Shown one piece after another: positions 34,839 through 45,214 of a DNA stretch of 64,000 nucleotides. The translations under genes were made by a program, and so were the position numbers. Position 1 is the stretch's first letter; every line of letters begins with the position of its first letter. The notes under the pieces were generated by a model, which was given only the letters and a program-made list of their open reading frames with translations, had not been told where the DNA came from and made no database searches. This DNA comes from Leptodontidium sp. MPI-SDFR-AT-0119. Its lineage: Eukaryota; Ascomycota; Leotiomycetes; Helotiales; Leptodontidiaceae. The stretch lies in the NCBI GenBank assembly GCA_020726505.1, contig JAHLEZ010000002.1, forward strand, positions 186,001 through 250,000, in the 5' to 3' direction.

Positions 34839-35966
34839 CTACAACTGCTTATAAACGCCCTTATGATTCCTCTTTGGGAAATTCTCCCTAAAGTACCCCA
34901 ACTCAGTCAATCCCGCGCCCATGATAGCATAAGTCTCAGCAGCGACAACAACAAAGCTCTTCCCCCTCCCCATAGCCGCCTTCGTCTCAGGCGTCCCCAT
35001 CGCCAGTCCACTAGCAGGCATATTATGCTTCGCGAGCGTACTCTCATACAGCGCGACGGCATCCAGCCATTCGGGCTCATTGCCACCGAGTCCGCCGCCG
35101 CTGAAGCCCATGCTGATCCTGGCGTCGAGCGAGCCGAGCCAGACGGAGGAGATCTCGTCGCCGCATTCGGTGAGGATGGCGTCGAGATTTTGGATGCCGG
35201 TGTAGGTCTCGATTTGGATCACGATGGCGGCTTGTTTATTGACGTTCTCGTGGAAGGTGAGGGATGGGTCGAGAGGTGTGTCTGAGATGCCTGGGAGGTA
35301 CCGTGCTGGCGGTGCGGAGCGTGTGCCGTTGCGGATCGCGCCGTAGCGGGCAGCAGAGACGATGTGCCTGGCTTGCTCGACGGTGTCGACTTGTGGCACG
35401 ACGATACTTGCTCCTGCGTCGAGAGCGAAGCCGATGTTTTCATGCCCGTGGCCTGGGACTCTGAGATGAGTTAGAGAAGTGCTATGCGTGGTTTGGCATA
35501 TCCAATACTTACCGGACAAAAGCCATGCTCTTCCCTTCGCTGAAAAACTGAACATCGTGGACCATCTGGAGGCAATTAGTATATGATGACCCGACGACTT
35601 CATAATGTTCTAGTTTTCTTCCTCTTCTCTTTTGAATTTTTGAATCCTGAAAGTCCCCCACGAAAAATATCTTACCTGCGTCATGGTCTCAACATTCATA
35701 GCAGCATGTTCCCAATCAATCCAAACAACATCAAAACCAAGCTGTGCGACAACCTTCGCAACTGGCGGACAAGCGAGACCGCAGAAGAAGCCGATGAGAG
35801 GCGGAATCCGTCCATCATGGGCATCTCGTAGAGCTTCTTGGGCTCGGTGAGGTTGCAGGAGAGAGGGGGCTCTGTACGCAGCCATTCCTAACTTAGTGAC
35901 TTGCTCTGGGTCAACCCTCGCAATGCCAGCAGTGCCATTTCCATTCGAGGTTCCGTTTGTAGCCAT
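34839..35966 (-). CDS. HpcH/HpaI-family aldolase, 321 aa
   Basis: Three exons on the minus strand: 35966-35676, 35565-35513 and 35460-34839; introns of 110 and 52 nt, all in phase. The fold signature of class II metal-dependent HpcH/HpaI aldolases is clear: FDVVWIDWEHAAMN (78-91, His87), a catalytic-type Arg115 (AFVRVPGHG), ALDAGASIVVPQVDTVEQA, and QIET with Glu199 followed by GSLDARISMG with Asp227. Glu199 and Asp227 are the expected metal ligands. Relatives cleave 2-keto-3-deoxy or 4-hydroxy-2-oxo acids to pyruvate and an aldehyde. The N-terminus has a short Asn/Gly/Thr-rich extension (MATNGTSNGNGTAG). No targeting signal is evident. The specific substrate is not readable; a role in aromatic or sugar acid breakdown is the usual annotation. 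Confidence 0.9.
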
Positions 35967-36065
35967 TGGTGAAGATATGATATTTTCTGCGGGACAGTTG
36001 TGAAGTGAAGGCTGTGTTTATGATTGAAGAGTGGTTAGGCCAAGAAAGCGGGAGTGACGACCCTC

Positions 36066-36072
36066 TTTTATA
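36066..36072 (-). promoter_or_regulatory. TATA box of the aldolase gene
   Basis: TATAAAA on the minus strand, about 100 nt upstream of the aldolase start codon at 35966. Position and sequence fit a core promoter; no experimental support. Confidence 0.5.
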
Positions 36073-37386
36073 TGATGGAAGGGCATCCACCGGCGATCTG
36101 ATGGGTAGCTATACTGAGATGCGTATAGTTTGCAACGCGCCCTTGATTTTGTGATGGTGATACTGCAAATACCCGTTTTGACTAGTGAAGCCCGAGTTGG
36201 TGCTGACTGGCGCCGCTAGTTTCCGATGGCAAACTAGTCATGCAATTGTGAGCGACAGTTGGGCTAGGAAGACTTACGTATTTTCAGCCGTTAATACCGC
36301 AGATATCGCGAATGGGCTCTTGTTGAAGGGTTCCTGGCAGACGACAAATCGATTGGGTTTCGTTCCGAGTAACAGTGATGTGTGGTCGTCTTAATTGGTC
36401 GGGACGCATGATATTGTTGGGTTCTGTTGGTGGTTGGACGCGTGGTCTCGTAAGGCTTCATTGCAGCCTCATGGGTCCATCCATATTACTGGTTCCAGAT
36501 CCGAGCTGTAGTGCAAACTGTGCAATCATAAACACCAAAGAAGTCTGCAGCAGGGCGGCAGTATCGTTGGTCAATGAACACCGAACAGCAAGTCGCGTAT
36601 CATGTCATATGTGTAAGCTGACCAAGCTTGTATTGATCCGGGAATAGCCAGGAGTGGCAATGAATGGTCAAGCAAGTCCCCGAGAACAATCACCAAGAAG
36701 GCTGATTTCCGCCATTGGGTAGCGAGTAGAACCCAAAAGGACGGAAGGGAAACATTGAGGTGTCCTGAAGCAGATGCAATCTGACTGTACAAAGATCGGA
36801 AACATCAAGTCAGATTGGCAATTAATGAAATGCTGATGTAATTTTTTGCTTCGGCAATTCGTGTATTCAAATCCAGATTGCCGAGACTTGACGGCCCCAT
36901 ATTTTCATCCTCGGAAGCAGTGTGCCTTAGAGAATAAGTGAGCTTGACTCGAAGAGCAGATATTGAATTGGTTAAGCTTTGTCACAGAAAAAAACTCGGG
37001 TATCAGTAATCTTGGACTTGGAGAGAGGGCTCACAGACTCCTAACTCAATGCTGTTTTATCATCCGATGTGGCGATGAAGAAGCCGGGCCGAGAAATTTG
37101 GGAATAGGAATAGCCCCAAATGTTGGGCACAAAAGCAGTCAGCCTCATGAGAAGAAGCTTTAAGTCGTGTGGATCCTCATGCGCCCCACAGCTCATCTAG
37201 GGCAAATCGAGTCACAAGACGGCAATTACTTGCACTCTGTAGTTCTTCTGTCCTTTTGCCCAAAAAAAGGAAAGAAAGGAAGGCCTCCAAAGCAGACTAT
37301 ATGCAGTAGAAAATGAGAAAAGGAAACATGAGAGCATAGATCAGAATAGTAGAAGGATACAGGTCCACGAGGTGAATTCGCAGTGA
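36073..37386. other. Intergenic region
   Basis: Upstream region of the aldolase gene and 3' flank of the gene at 37387-38115. No credible gene, repeat or RNA seen. Confidence 0.45.
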
Positions 37387-38115
37387 CTAGCCTGAAATCA
37401 ATTCGCGAAGAAGACTTGCGGACAGCCTTGCATGCTCGTCAAACAACTGCTCCCAGGCCACCTTCCCATCCGTCACAACCACACATCTGATATGCGGTAT
37501 AACAAAGGCTGGGTGACCCTCTGCAAATTTCTTCAGAAACTCCTTGAGTTCCAGTATCTCTAACATGAGACGCCACATCAAGTGAGCTGGCGATCTATTG
37601 TGCGTCTCTCTCATTGCAGCAAACCCAGCCGTGACACTGAACGGAAGCGGCGCTTCGGGCAAGCCGTCTACGAATTCTTCGGGGGCGACTCGTGCAAATA
37701 TGAGCTCCTTCAGCTTCGTGAATCTTTGTAATTCCTCCAGTAACTCGAAGCGTCTAGGATTGTTTGTCTCGCAGAGGCATACGGTGAGTGACACGACATC
37801 CCCTGGATCCTTTGCCATTATACGAATAACAGACATCACTAGGTGGTAACTGAAGGCTCGGTTTATCCTTTCGTATTGCCCGCGTATATGGTGGTAACGC
37901 ATATAGTGCCGCGTATCCGTTTGTAGGTCGATGAATCCACTTTCAAATATCCCAGCTCTGAATAGCTTGTACCTCCCTCTTCAAAGCTTCGTGTCACGAC
38001 TCTCGACATACATGCAGGAAAGAAGGAGGATGTTCGTCGTGAGGTCGAAAGTACATTGTGCAGTCCCGATAGGATTTTGCGGCAGGCCAGCACGGGGCCC
38101 TGGAATTGAAGTCAT
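37387..38115 (-). CDS. Uncharacterised fungal protein, 224 aa, two exons
   Basis: Exon 1 is 38115-38012 and exon 2 is 37957-37387 on the minus strand. The 54-nt intron (GTATGT ... TATTCAG) removes an in-frame TGA that otherwise blocks the frame between two coding-like stretches. The ATG at 38115 is the first in the exon-1 frame; an internal ATG at 37902 would give 171 aa. Sequence such as LQRFTKLKELIFARVAPEEF and LMWRLMLEILELKEFLKKF looks like a helical globular protein. It recalls fungal 2EXR or F-box-like proteins in style, but no defining motif is visible, so I assign no family. No signal peptide or membrane segment. Confidence 0.55.
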
Positions 38116-38810
38116 CGTGACGAATTGTGGTGGAATTTGGAAGATAGCTGCCTGCCAGATTTTTAGTCAAAGCTCGCTGGGAGGAGAGGAAAGGGGGTGA
38201 AGCGGGAGACATCGGCATTCGACATGTTTCATGACGCTGGGTGGAGATGGATGGGGCGTTGAATGTTACGAGCAATTGAGGAGGGGAAGGATCGAGGTTG
38301 ATTTGTAGTTGTTGCATCGAGATAGACGAGATCTGGTGCGGTTGAACATCGGCTAATCAAACACACCCCCCCCCCCCGGGGCCGCCGCCGCCGAAATATG
38401 GGAATTATTGAAGCCTGCTGTTAGACATACGTGGGACAATACATAGGTCTTTAAGGTTTCAATACGGTACCTTAGGCTATTCAACAGGTCAGCTATTTGC
38501 CCTGTCCATGTGGAGGCTAGAAATCAACTCTGAAATTCAAAATGCTGCAATCAGCGCATGAAGGAGGAACATCTCTGGATTGAAACCAAGTTTTGCATTT
38601 ACTATACGTCGGCCGAGCTGAAATCTCCCTTTGTGTATGTATCAGCAATACAGGATGGAACTCCATACATCGACTATAGTCTCAAATATTCATGTCCCTT
38701 CTCTTTTCCCTTCCTGCACCACCCCAAGCCATTCCCTCTCATCTGAGTTGCCAGTTAGCGTAGCGTCCAAAAAGAAACTGGGGAAACGAACCTCAGAATC
38801 GGAATACGGA
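38116..38810. other. Intergenic region
   Basis: Includes a C-run followed by GGGGCCGCCGCCGCCG near 38366-38392. No gene seen. Confidence 0.45.
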
Positions 38811-39026
38811 TCAATTTTCCTCGTCGACTTTCTCCCCTATTCCCAGCCCCTTATGTCAAGATATTTATATCAGCGCTAATGGTGCAACGTACGTAACCGG
38901 GAATGTAAAAGAACGAAAACGTACAGCTGAACCATCTTTTGCTGGGTTGATTTTAAGTCCTGTGTCCGCAGGTAGGGCCATGGAGAAGGTGGCGAGAGTA
39001 GCGAGAATGAGTATAGTGAATTTCAT
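38811..39026 (-). CDS. Candidate small secreted protein, 46 aa (or about 83 aa)
   Basis: Too short for ordinary ORF calling. Exon 1 (39026-38925, minus strand) encodes 34 residues starting MKFTILILATLATFSMALPA, a textbook secretion signal with likely cleavage near residue 18-20. The donor is GTACGT. With acceptor ATAAG (38850) exon 2 is 38849-38811 and ends GEKVDEEN (46 aa in total). A second acceptor, AATAG, eleven nt further gives a longer in-phase exon of 49 residues instead, for about 83 aa and an end beyond this interval. A GCTGAT branch site precedes both. A TATAAAA box lies about 112 nt upstream of the ATG. The mature peptide has no cysteine in the short form. Function unknown; effector-like or short peptide roles are only speculation. 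Confidence 0.5.
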
Positions 39027-39137
39027 TGTGTAGGTAAATAGCTGACAGTTGATGAAGATGGGATAAATGAAAGTGTTGATGGTCTTGAATGATGAAGAGA
39101 AGCAAGATAGTTGGAGTACGGAGGCAGTAAGCTCAGC

Positions 39138-39144
39138 TTTTATA
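39138..39144 (-). promoter_or_regulatory. TATA box of the small secreted protein gene
   Basis: TATAAAA on the minus strand, 112 nt upstream of the candidate start codon at 39026; the spacing matches the TATA box of the aldolase gene. It supports transcription of the small gene. Confidence 0.5.
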
Positions 39145-41584
39145 TGCCGTAGGCTTGAGATTTAAAGTTCGTTAAAGGAGTTCAATGCTGCCACTTCGGA
39201 GATCCTATGGCACACTCTATAGCCCGTATTACCTAGAATCGTCAATGTTCCATACATTTAAACCCCTTCCACCTTTGTAAATGTTAAATGTGATCTTGAA
39301 TAAGCAGAACTCACAAGGTACCTCTTCTGATTAGCGTCGCGGCCTTGCTCGTCAATTAAGCATGGCTGGACACAGGTCTATTGTGAAGTCAGGGCGGCCA
39401 AGAACGTTGCAGAAAGCTTCAAAACCTTATGATGCTAGAAATCGACTAAAATGTCACATATGCACTTTACAATGAGGTCCACAATTGATCCAGTTTTCTT
39501 CGTATTTGACATTCATTAGGGGGGGTGGGGGGGTTGGTATCACCAAGTGGGTTGCCAAGTAGTATTGTGCATGCATACAAAAACGCGGTATTCGTAATTC
39601 TACGATAGTGTAAATTATGTATCTCTTCCAAGAAAGGTGACTTCGGACAATATGATCAAGATCCGAATGAAGCTTCACCGAAATGAGGCTCCGGTAGTAG
39701 AGGCTCTTTGACAGGGGCGCATGCTTCAAAGATTCTCGGTACTAATTTCTACACCAGACTATTTTTGATAGTACTTAAGGACAGACAATAGTCGAAGATA
39801 CAATTAGCTTGCCGACAAGGTTTGACGCCATTGGTTCGGGCGTCACAATTGACAACTCCAACACTTGACACATACCAGTCATTACTGTCTATCATTGACC
39901 CCATCTCCAACTTCAAGTAAAATCACTTTGCTTTGTTTAGACTTCTGATTTCCTGGGTTGGAATTTTACAAGTTGAGAAAATCCACTTCGTTACCTAATG
40001 TACAATCCATTGTGTGAACCTTTGTTATAACGTATTATTCCATAAAATCATCGTCAAAAGCGATCACTTGACAAGTGCTCACTTTGCCTACGGGCTAAAC
40101 CTGTCTAGGTAGAATACAGGGCCGTAGTCAACCAAAATTCTCCTGTAAACTTACTTTGGATGGATTTGGTCCCGAGCAGAAGGTGGGTAATCATCGGAGT
40201 CGCCTCCGCCTCCTACCCACAACTATCCACCTCCACCCTGACCCGTAGTAGGGTGGAAACGGTCAAATGCAAATAGATGATTAGTCAAGCACGTAAAGCT
40301 TAAGTAGGCGGATTTTGCGTGTAGAGGTTGTCAGCGCCCCGCATGTGTATGGCCTTGTTCTCGTGTGTTACTGAATTTTGTATGAGAAAAACAGAATCTG
40401 ATCATTTCCACCGACTGCGAGGGTGGAGTGTGTAATAAGGGCACTGGGGGACTGACAATTAGCAGTATTTGAATTAGTTAGTGTGGAACTATGCTCCCAT
40501 TTGAAATGCCGAAGCATTGACCGCTGAACAATGATTAATACGGTTCGTGGTTCAAATGAAGGCAATTTGGAGAATGTAGATTAAACAAGGCTGGTGACAC
40601 CCAGGCAGGGAACGAAGTGTTTAGTAATGCTTCCCGAAAAGCTATTTCAGCGGACCTCTTCGAAATACCCCGTACTCCCTTTATTCAATGGACTGAAAAT
40701 GGGTCCTATCTACTACAAGGTTACCTGACGAACCAGTAAACTCCCTTTCCCTGGGAGTGGATAGCCCCATTTTCAGTCCACTGAATAGGGGGAGTATGTT
40801 CTTTATCGAAGCTAACGATCTTGGCAGTATTCAGACAAGCCTTGACGGGTACAGAAAGGGGCAACCTTGCAACTTTGAACGACTTTATAAGTGCTGCCAT
40901 GCCTCGAAAGTTATCATGGATATCCCGATTTATGTGACGATGATGGCTTCTAGACTTCTTCTGTGTTACTGCTTAATAAGGTGCAGACTCAGATGAGTAA
41001 AGCATTCGATCGAGAGGAATCGATAATGATTAGAAGTCCTTTAGAAGCATCAACCGCATTTGCACGGAACCCTTTTATTGATTGGTCAGAAAATTTTCAA
41101 GCCGGATGGACCGGCCTAATACGGTGTTCTACGTGACGCTCCCTCCACCGGCTTCGCTACTTCTTCTCTCATTTTGCCTTTCGGTGATATCAAAGTCCAG
41201 GCGATGAAGTCCGTTGTGGACTGAAGTGAAGTTGTCGGTGTAGTTAGATGGAAACATAACTTTTTTAAACTCTAAGTGACTTCACGATCTCTTCTCTGAG
41301 CGAGATGGACGCTCCAGGGCCCGAAATATCGTTGTCACTGCGTTTCCGAGACCGCCACCGCCATACAGAGGTACACGTAGAGGTGGTATATTCTTGGCAG
41401 GAGTCACTGAGTGGAATTTAACTGGCTGAAACGCAAATTGATACCTAGGCAGGCGGCATTCCTTTCATGGTTTCAGTAAAACTAAAGTCGAGACATGAGT
41501 TCACACGATCGCAAATTTCCCCTGTACAATGCCTTCTAGTTACTCTTGTACAACCAGTTCTTTGAGCTTAAAATACACATATAT
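39145..41584. other. Intergenic region containing a MITE
   Basis: AT-rich, gene-free except for the inverted-repeat element at 40673-40796. A sequence near 41069-41096 (CCTTTTATTGATTGGTCAGA) faintly resembles the MITE end, but has no inverted partner nearby. Confidence 0.5.
40673..40796. mobile_element. MITE with 37-bp terminal inverted repeats and TA target duplication
   Basis: The left end reads TA-CTCCCTTTATTCAATGG and the right end, read in reverse complement, TA-CTCCCCCTATTCAGTGG. The two arms stay alignable for about 37 bp (40675-40711 against 40758-40794) with five or so mismatches, including the shared core GGACTGAAAATGGG. The element is 120 bp without the flanking TA. It has no coding capacity. 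TA duplication and the CTCCC terminus point to a non-autonomous Tc1/mariner-type element. No transposase gene for it is visible in this window. Confidence 0.75.
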
Positions 41585-44490
41585 TTACATCGGCGGTTCC
41601 AGCACCGAAAAGTCCGAATCGAGCCATTGCAGCATCGGCTGCGTACTCATGAAGTCCCAGACAAAGGGGTCGGTATTGAAATCATAATTCCCATCCGCTC
41701 CTACCATGTCGTATGGTATAGGTGGAACAGCATAGTTACTTGTATCCTGCATAAATCCTGTTTGGTTGCCATAGCTAGATGCCTGCACATGAGCAGATAT
41801 GGGAGCTGGCTGGGCATCCTGCTCTCTCAGGTACAACTGTGGAGGTGGCGGCCTCTGTGCTTTCTCGGTCCACAAAGAACTTTTTGGAATGCTTGGGTTT
41901 TCATTTAAGTTTGTTTCTTCGTCGCTTCGGAGGAGTGTGGATGCGAGAGCGCAGAAAGGTAGGCAGAGTTCGTGAAGTTTCTCTACTGAGATACTCTAGG
42001 TTTTGTAGTTAGATTTATTTGTCATAGAATCCAGGGTCATGGAGATTGCTGGTAACAACGTCCCTGATCTTTGGAGGGTGATCTTACAATATCTTTCATT
42101 TCGGCGAGGTATGCTACGAATTGCTGCATCAGATCGTAGTCCGTCCTGTCGCGCGATTGAATGACGTTACAGAAAAGGACAAAGAAGGGTGTGAAGGGGT
42201 AGTAAAGAATGACCCTGTATTAGGAACACCGTTAGACCTGTGGCCCCCGAACTGCTAAGCCAAGTCTGGCTACGTAGGGAGAGCTCTCTCACCAGTTGGT
42301 AAACGAAGACTTCAAGTAGGCACTGTTATACTGTGATGTCTTGGAGAGTGCTTGGGCTCTCTGGATGCGCAAGAGTGTGGTACGTGCAGCTTCTAAACGT
42401 GCCTCCTTGCGGGTAGAGTCTTTGAGAGTGTCAATCCCAGATGACTGATAGATTACTGGAGAGTTGTTAGACACAGTACCTCGTGGTGGCCGGCGTGGAA
42501 CAAAAATATTAAGAAACAAGCCTCTCATTGCGAGGAATTTGAGAGCAGAGGAATACTGACCTGTCTGGATGGAAAAATATGCTATCTCGACCAATGTTGA
42601 CTCCAAATCTGAATCATACTCTCCCGATTCTGGCTTGTTGATAATGTGTAACTGTGTTGAGTTTAACATGAGCCTTATTCCAGTTCACGGACGAATGCCA
42701 CTGTTTGTTTCCTTACCTCTTGGTACAAATTCCAGATTGTGTCCATTTCAAGAAGTATTTCAGTCAGAATTTCCTGACGTTGTCGTCGAGCCGCCGTGGA
42801 CCTGAGCTCCTTGATGATGCTTCCTTGAATCTGTGCCAGTCTGAGATAAAGGTGGAAGTTGTCAAGGACTGGTCCTGTAGCTGCTGGTGATTTGAGGACA
42901 TCAATTTCAATAATGGTGTCGTCGAGAAATGGTATGGTGCTGAGATTCATTGCGAGCCCTTTATCATTCAGGTAGCAAGTTGCGAAACAGTTATAAGCCT
43001 CAGCAGCAACAGCGATGGACCCGGTGCTGAAATTGTTGATTCTTTTGTGCAATCCTAAAGCCTTGCACAGTTTGCAAGCAGCATCCACAAGTGTAGATGC
43101 AGTTACGAAATCTCCGCGTTCCTGTGCTAGCAGAAACTAAACCACTCATTTCAGCGGTTATATTTGTACGAGAAACGGAAAGTAGGCTTACACAGTACAC
43201 CAATGCCTGTAAACTAGAGAGGGTCGTAGGTAATTGGCGCAGCATGTACGGTGTCCATGCCCTTGCAGTCTTGAAGTAGTCATATGCTTGACTTCGGAGA
43301 CGGTCTTCCATACCAGTCTCGTCTACACTCCCCAGCAGGACAATCTCTTGCAAGAAGTATCCACCGTATGCAGCCACGCAGATGACGCTAGAAGGTTCAA
43401 CATCATGATCCTGGTTGGCCATGAAATCTCGAGCCATCCGTGCAATCGTCTCTCGGGATGTGAAAGGCATGAAGTCCGAGCCTGAGACGACCGCCCTCCC
43501 AGATTCTTTGGCTAAAACAAAGATATTAGCCAGATTTCCGTTGATATTTGGGTATACTTACATTGTAGCATCCACTGAATCAGCTCTATTGGAGGCATAG
43601 GCAAACTCTGCAGTTCCTCCAAGGTGTTGACATCGTTGGGCAGATGTTGGACTGTGGTGTTCAACTTCTGCTTGAGTGACAACAGCGCAGAGTGTAACGC
43701 GGTGCGTTTAGTCTTACTCGAGTCAGGAGTAGAACTGAGCTCTTGCCGAATCAAGCTTTGAGCTTCATATGTAGAAAATGGTGGCGTCGAGTAGTAGTCA
43801 CTCCCGGTCTTGATGTAGGGCGAGTCACGTGGTGGAGTGTCAACACCAAATGCTTCCGCAGATGTCCGTTTTTTCTCTTGTCGACTAGATTTTTCTAAAG
43901 GGTTGGACGAGATCCTAGAACTTGATGCGTTGCTATTTGAGAGAGCAATGGACTGACTGACAGTGTTTTCCAGAGCTATCATGCGTGATTTGATCTCATG
44001 AAGTGCATCAAAACTGCCCGAAAGAAATATAGGTAAGCAAGTGCCATGGCCCAAAAGTTTTCAATGCTTACATCTCTGGAGGGAAGGAGTTCTCTTTGGG
44101 CTTTCTCTCTGATCTCTGGCGTTCCCGTCGGCAGGAGATCTGGGAATCTTGACAATTGCCGCATGGTGACTTCCTGTCGCATCGTATCTTCACCATGAAT
44201 TGATCAGCTTGTTGTAGTTACACTAGTCACTGTTCCAAGTCTGACGCCGTACCTTTCTCGTGTAGCATGTATCGCACTAAGACACAAACGCAGTCAGCAT
44301 GATAGCACGGAAGACGATATCCTGCTAGTGGTGGCTCAATTGGACTCGCTGTGAATGGCACGGGAGAAAACCAAAGCATGCAACTAATTCAAGGCTGGCG
44401 AAGGGACGAAATTTCAGTGAAACTGACGGCAATTGGCGGTGGGCCTTGGTCTTGTCTGGACCTCGGGGGAGACACGGACTCGGCTTCCAT
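41585..44490 (-). CDS. Zn2Cys6 fungal transcription factor, 728 aa, ten exons
   Basis: Exons on the minus strand: 44490-44428, 44276-44253, 44187-44072, 44013-43562, 43511-43192, 43136-42717, 42651-42561, 42455-42293, 42214-42088 and 41995-41585. All nine introns (50-151 nt) join in phase. Splicing exons 1-3 builds a perfect zinc cluster, C22-x2-C-x6-C-x5-C-x2-C-x6-C48, reading CDTCYTRKIRC then DRKSPCGNCQDSQISC. Intron 1 uses a GTCAGT donor, and intron 7 is 105 nt, in frame and stop-free, so its retention would add 35 residues. After a Ser-rich linker, residues of about 230-600 match the fungal-specific transcription factor domain (middle homology region) in style, with FFVLFCNVI near the end. 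The C-terminus is Pro/Gln-rich and acidic. A sequence-specific regulator, target unknown. It is divergent from the 817-residue gene at 45215. Confidence 0.85.
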
Positions 44491-45214
44491 GTTTCCTGGC
44501 TCTTCCAAAATCGATAGGATGAAAAGTCAGCGAAAAGCAAAGTGTCTACAGGGCGAGGGTGGGCTTTTGGTATCAATACATTTCGAAGATGACCAAGACT
44601 GGTAGAAAGGGGTTCTTGCGTGAGGAGGAATTCGAGAATAGACTTTTCGGACTCTCGGAAGCCGGAGTCCGAGCTAAGGAGGCGGGCTAGCATAAGGCTG
44701 AAGTGAAACCTCGCTAGGAGTCTTCTCTACCAAGGCTGTGTGTGGCTCATTATTCGGTACTTGTAGGGATAAAAAGTGGGTGCTTGGAAAATTGGGGACT
44801 TGGAAGATTCAGAGATTCAAACAGACGGTACACGCTGATTCAACTCACCACGTCCAACCGTTCTGCAATGCCAAGATACAACCACCGCTGAGCGCGCTAA
44901 GCGAGGCAGATTTAAGGACGTGATGACCCTCGACCCCCGAGTATTTTTAGAATGTCGTGAAAAGACTCTGAACTTCAATGAAGATGACTAAAATGTTGCC
45001 ACGCCAAGATAAAAGTTTCTCTTGAAGCCTCATTTCTGATGGAAATCTAGCTCGGGACCGGAAATCTGAAGTGTCCCGAGTGTTGCAGATGTCCATTTGC
45101 AAGTGTATATGTAAGTAACGGCCAGACTTTGAAAAGAGCCTCAAAGTTGAGATTTTGTTTCCCCTTGATTTCCTGTCTTTTTCACATCTTCTTTACTTGC
45201 GGAAAATAATCACC
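44491..45214. other. Shared upstream region of a divergent gene pair
   Basis: 724 nt between the start codons of the Zn2Cys6 regulator (-) and the 817-residue protein (+). No TATA box or obvious inverted CGG half-sites stood out to me. Confidence 0.5.

Noticed and set aside
41067..41100. Sequence similar to the MITE end near 41070
   Set aside because: Only a loose match of about 20 nt and no inverted partner; could be chance.
24440..41584. Idea of a secondary-metabolite cluster formed by the FMO, tyrosinase, aldolase and regulator
   Set aside because: No polyketide, peptide or terpene synthase is present; the genes lie several kb apart and are interrupted by a pseudogene and transposon relics.
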